Positions 12,578 to 13,418 of a stretch of 13,418 nucleotides of DNA are shown piece after piece (the stretch's first letter is position 1; every line of letters begins with the position of its first letter). Source of the stretch: Candidatus Saccharimonadota bacterium. GTDB taxonomy: Bacteria > Patescibacteriota > Saccharimonadia > Saccharimonadales > Saccharimonadaceae. The notes beneath the pieces are model-generated. The model saw only the letters and a list, made by a program, of their open reading frames with translations. It had not been told where the DNA came from and made no database searches. The position numbers were made by a program, and so were the translations under genes. The stretch lies in the NCBI GenBank assembly GCA_002861585.1, contig PJQJ01000006.1, positions 38,436-51,853 of the forward strand, written 5' to 3'.

Positions 12578-12614
12578 AAAAGAATAACACCCCCTAGATG
12601 AGGAGGTGTTATTC
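12578..12614 (-). terminator. Rho-independent terminator of the tail-fibre-like gene
   Basis: GAATAACACC and GGTGTTATTC form a 10-bp stem with a short inner stem, followed by TTTT on the minus strand. It begins 18 bases after the stop codon of the upstream gene. Confidence 0.85.
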
Positions 12615-12632
12615 AATGAGTGTCTCTCTGGT

Positions 12633-13418
12633 CTAGATAAGGTGCCAGTTGGTTCCATCACCCATGAAGTCTTGACTTGCATTTTGGATGTTTAGCACAT
12701 AAGACGCATCGCCGTTGATTGTTGTATTGTTCTGACCAACAACAATGACAGCGTTAGTGGTAGAGTCTGTCTTTTTGACACGGACCCATACACCGTTACC
12801 AACTGGAGGAAGCGTAATCGTGAATCCACTCGTACTTGCGTTACAAAGCAAGAAGTCGTAGTTAACACAGGTGTAAGCAGCGGTCTTTACTGAAGCAGTA
12901 AAGGTTCCACCACCGCTACTAGCTGGTAGCTGCTCGGCAGGAACTTTACCGTCAGCACCAAGTGTTGCAACACCGTTAGCTGCACCCTTTTCTGTTGCAT
13001 TTACTTTTCCGGCTAGGCCTGGAACGGTTGGAGCATCGGCAGTTCCACTTAGGTCACCTGCAAGCTGCAGGATACCCTTGCTCGTAGTTGTTGCGTCAGA
13101 AATACTGGTCGTGGGAGGAAGCTGAGAAGATGGGACTTTACCGTTGGCGTCAAGGCTAGCAACACCGTTAGGTGCGGCTTTTTCAGCAGCATCGATACGG
13201 CCGTTGATCTTCGTATCAACATCAGCCTTTAGGTAGTAACGAGCATCACCGCGAGCGTCATTGTGGTAGTGCAGGTGATGATCTGCACCAAGGCCGGTTA
13301 GAGCACCGTGATCGGTAACTCCACCGCTTGAAGTAATAGTTGCAGGAATCCAAACTCCTGCCTGGAAGACAAGTGATTGACCATCGCTAGGAGTAGCTAC
13401 GTCAACGTCGCCAATGTC
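12633..13418 (-). CDS. Phage-tail-fibre-like surface protein, C-terminal part (start outside window)
   Basis: The frame is open from the window edge to a TAA/TAG-type stop at 12633, giving 261 visible residues. I translated past the short ATG/TTG-start version to the full open frame. Residues 37-62 contain DHGALTGLGADHHLHYHNDA, a pattern frequent in phage tail proteins. Two near-repeats follow, ANGVASLDANGKVPSSQLP-type at 82-101 and 147-165, each an NGV-x-L-GKVP-QLP unit. TSKGILQLAGDLSGTADAPTV (113-132) is another recurrent tail-fibre phrase. The last 90 residues (TITLPPVGNGVWVRVKKTDS through SQDFMGDGTNWHLI) form the beta-rich C-terminal domain typical of fibre tips. No phage genes are visible nearby, so a cell-surface attachment protein is as likely as a prophage tail. 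The number of repeats upstream is unknown. Confidence 0.8.
   Translation of the reverse strand, partial: DIGDVDVATPSDGQSLVFQAGVWIPATITSSGGVTDHGALTGLGADHHLHYHNDARGDARYYLKADVDTKINGRIDAAEKAAPNGVASLDANGKVPSSQLPPTTSISDATTTSKGILQLAGDLSGTADAPTVPGLAGKVNATEKGAANGVATLGADGKVPAEQLPASSGGGTFTASVKTAAYTCVNYDFLLCNASTSGFTITLPPVGNGVWVRVKKTDSTTNAVIVVGQNNTTINGDASYVLNIQNASQDFMGDGTNWHLI

Overview
This window looks like chromosomal DNA from a streamlined bacterium, most likely a Patescibacteria/CPR lineage and plausibly Saccharibacteria. That assignment is inference. It rests on a compact MurF ligase without its usual first domain, a winged-helix/Nudix fusion, a LemA-HtpX pair, several membrane proteins with no clear family, short intergenic gaps, promoters placed almost on top of start codons, and a tail-fibre-like surface protein outside any visible prophage. 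Every protein gene and every intact tRNA lies on the minus strand, so the window is best read right to left.

Right end (12.6-13.4 kb): the 3' part of a phage-tail-fibre-like surface protein ends at a terminator. A strong promoter then drives tRNA-Cys(GCA) and tRNA-Leu(UAA). Downstream of tRNA-Leu is a 160-bp hairpin-rich stretch, a second copy of the tRNA-Leu 3' end, and a terminator. Next come a 132-residue membrane protein and a tightly packed cluster: lemA, htpX, a multi-pass membrane protein, ligA (NAD-dependent DNA ligase) and a small protein with a Cys-His-Asp arrangement. The gaps in this cluster are 30, 8, 9 and 3 bases. The cluster joins envelope quality control (HtpX, LemA) to replication and repair (LigA), probably for expression rather than a shared pathway. 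About 250 bp of apparently decayed coding sequence follows, then a seven-helix membrane protein resembling the sensor part of 7TM histidine kinases but without a kinase.

Middle (4.93-5.59 kb): this gene-free region is the most unusual part. It contains a complete tRNA-Ala(GGC) that appears to sit inside a second, degenerate tRNA-Ala. The outer tRNA's 5' half lies upstream of the intact gene. Its 3' end (T-arm, acceptor strand and CCA) lies downstream. The inner tRNA is bracketed by a perfect 16-bp inverted repeat. A third tRNA-Ala 3' end, split by a 37-nt insert in its T-loop, lies further downstream. Promoter, terminator and several strong hairpins are visible.

Left part (1-4.93 kb): a MurF-type peptidoglycan ligase starts from a promoter so close that its transcript should be nearly leaderless. 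It is followed by a single-pass membrane protein with a large external domain, a P-loop ATPase/kinase fused to a CYTH triphosphate-tunnel domain, a winged-helix/Nudix protein, and the first 62 codons of leucyl-tRNA synthetase, which runs off the window.

No integrase, transposase, CRISPR array, rRNA or complete phage module is visible. The strongest candidate for something undescribed is the parallel architecture at the Ala and Leu tRNA loci: a tRNA, then 160 bp of structured sequence, then a second copy of its own 3' end.
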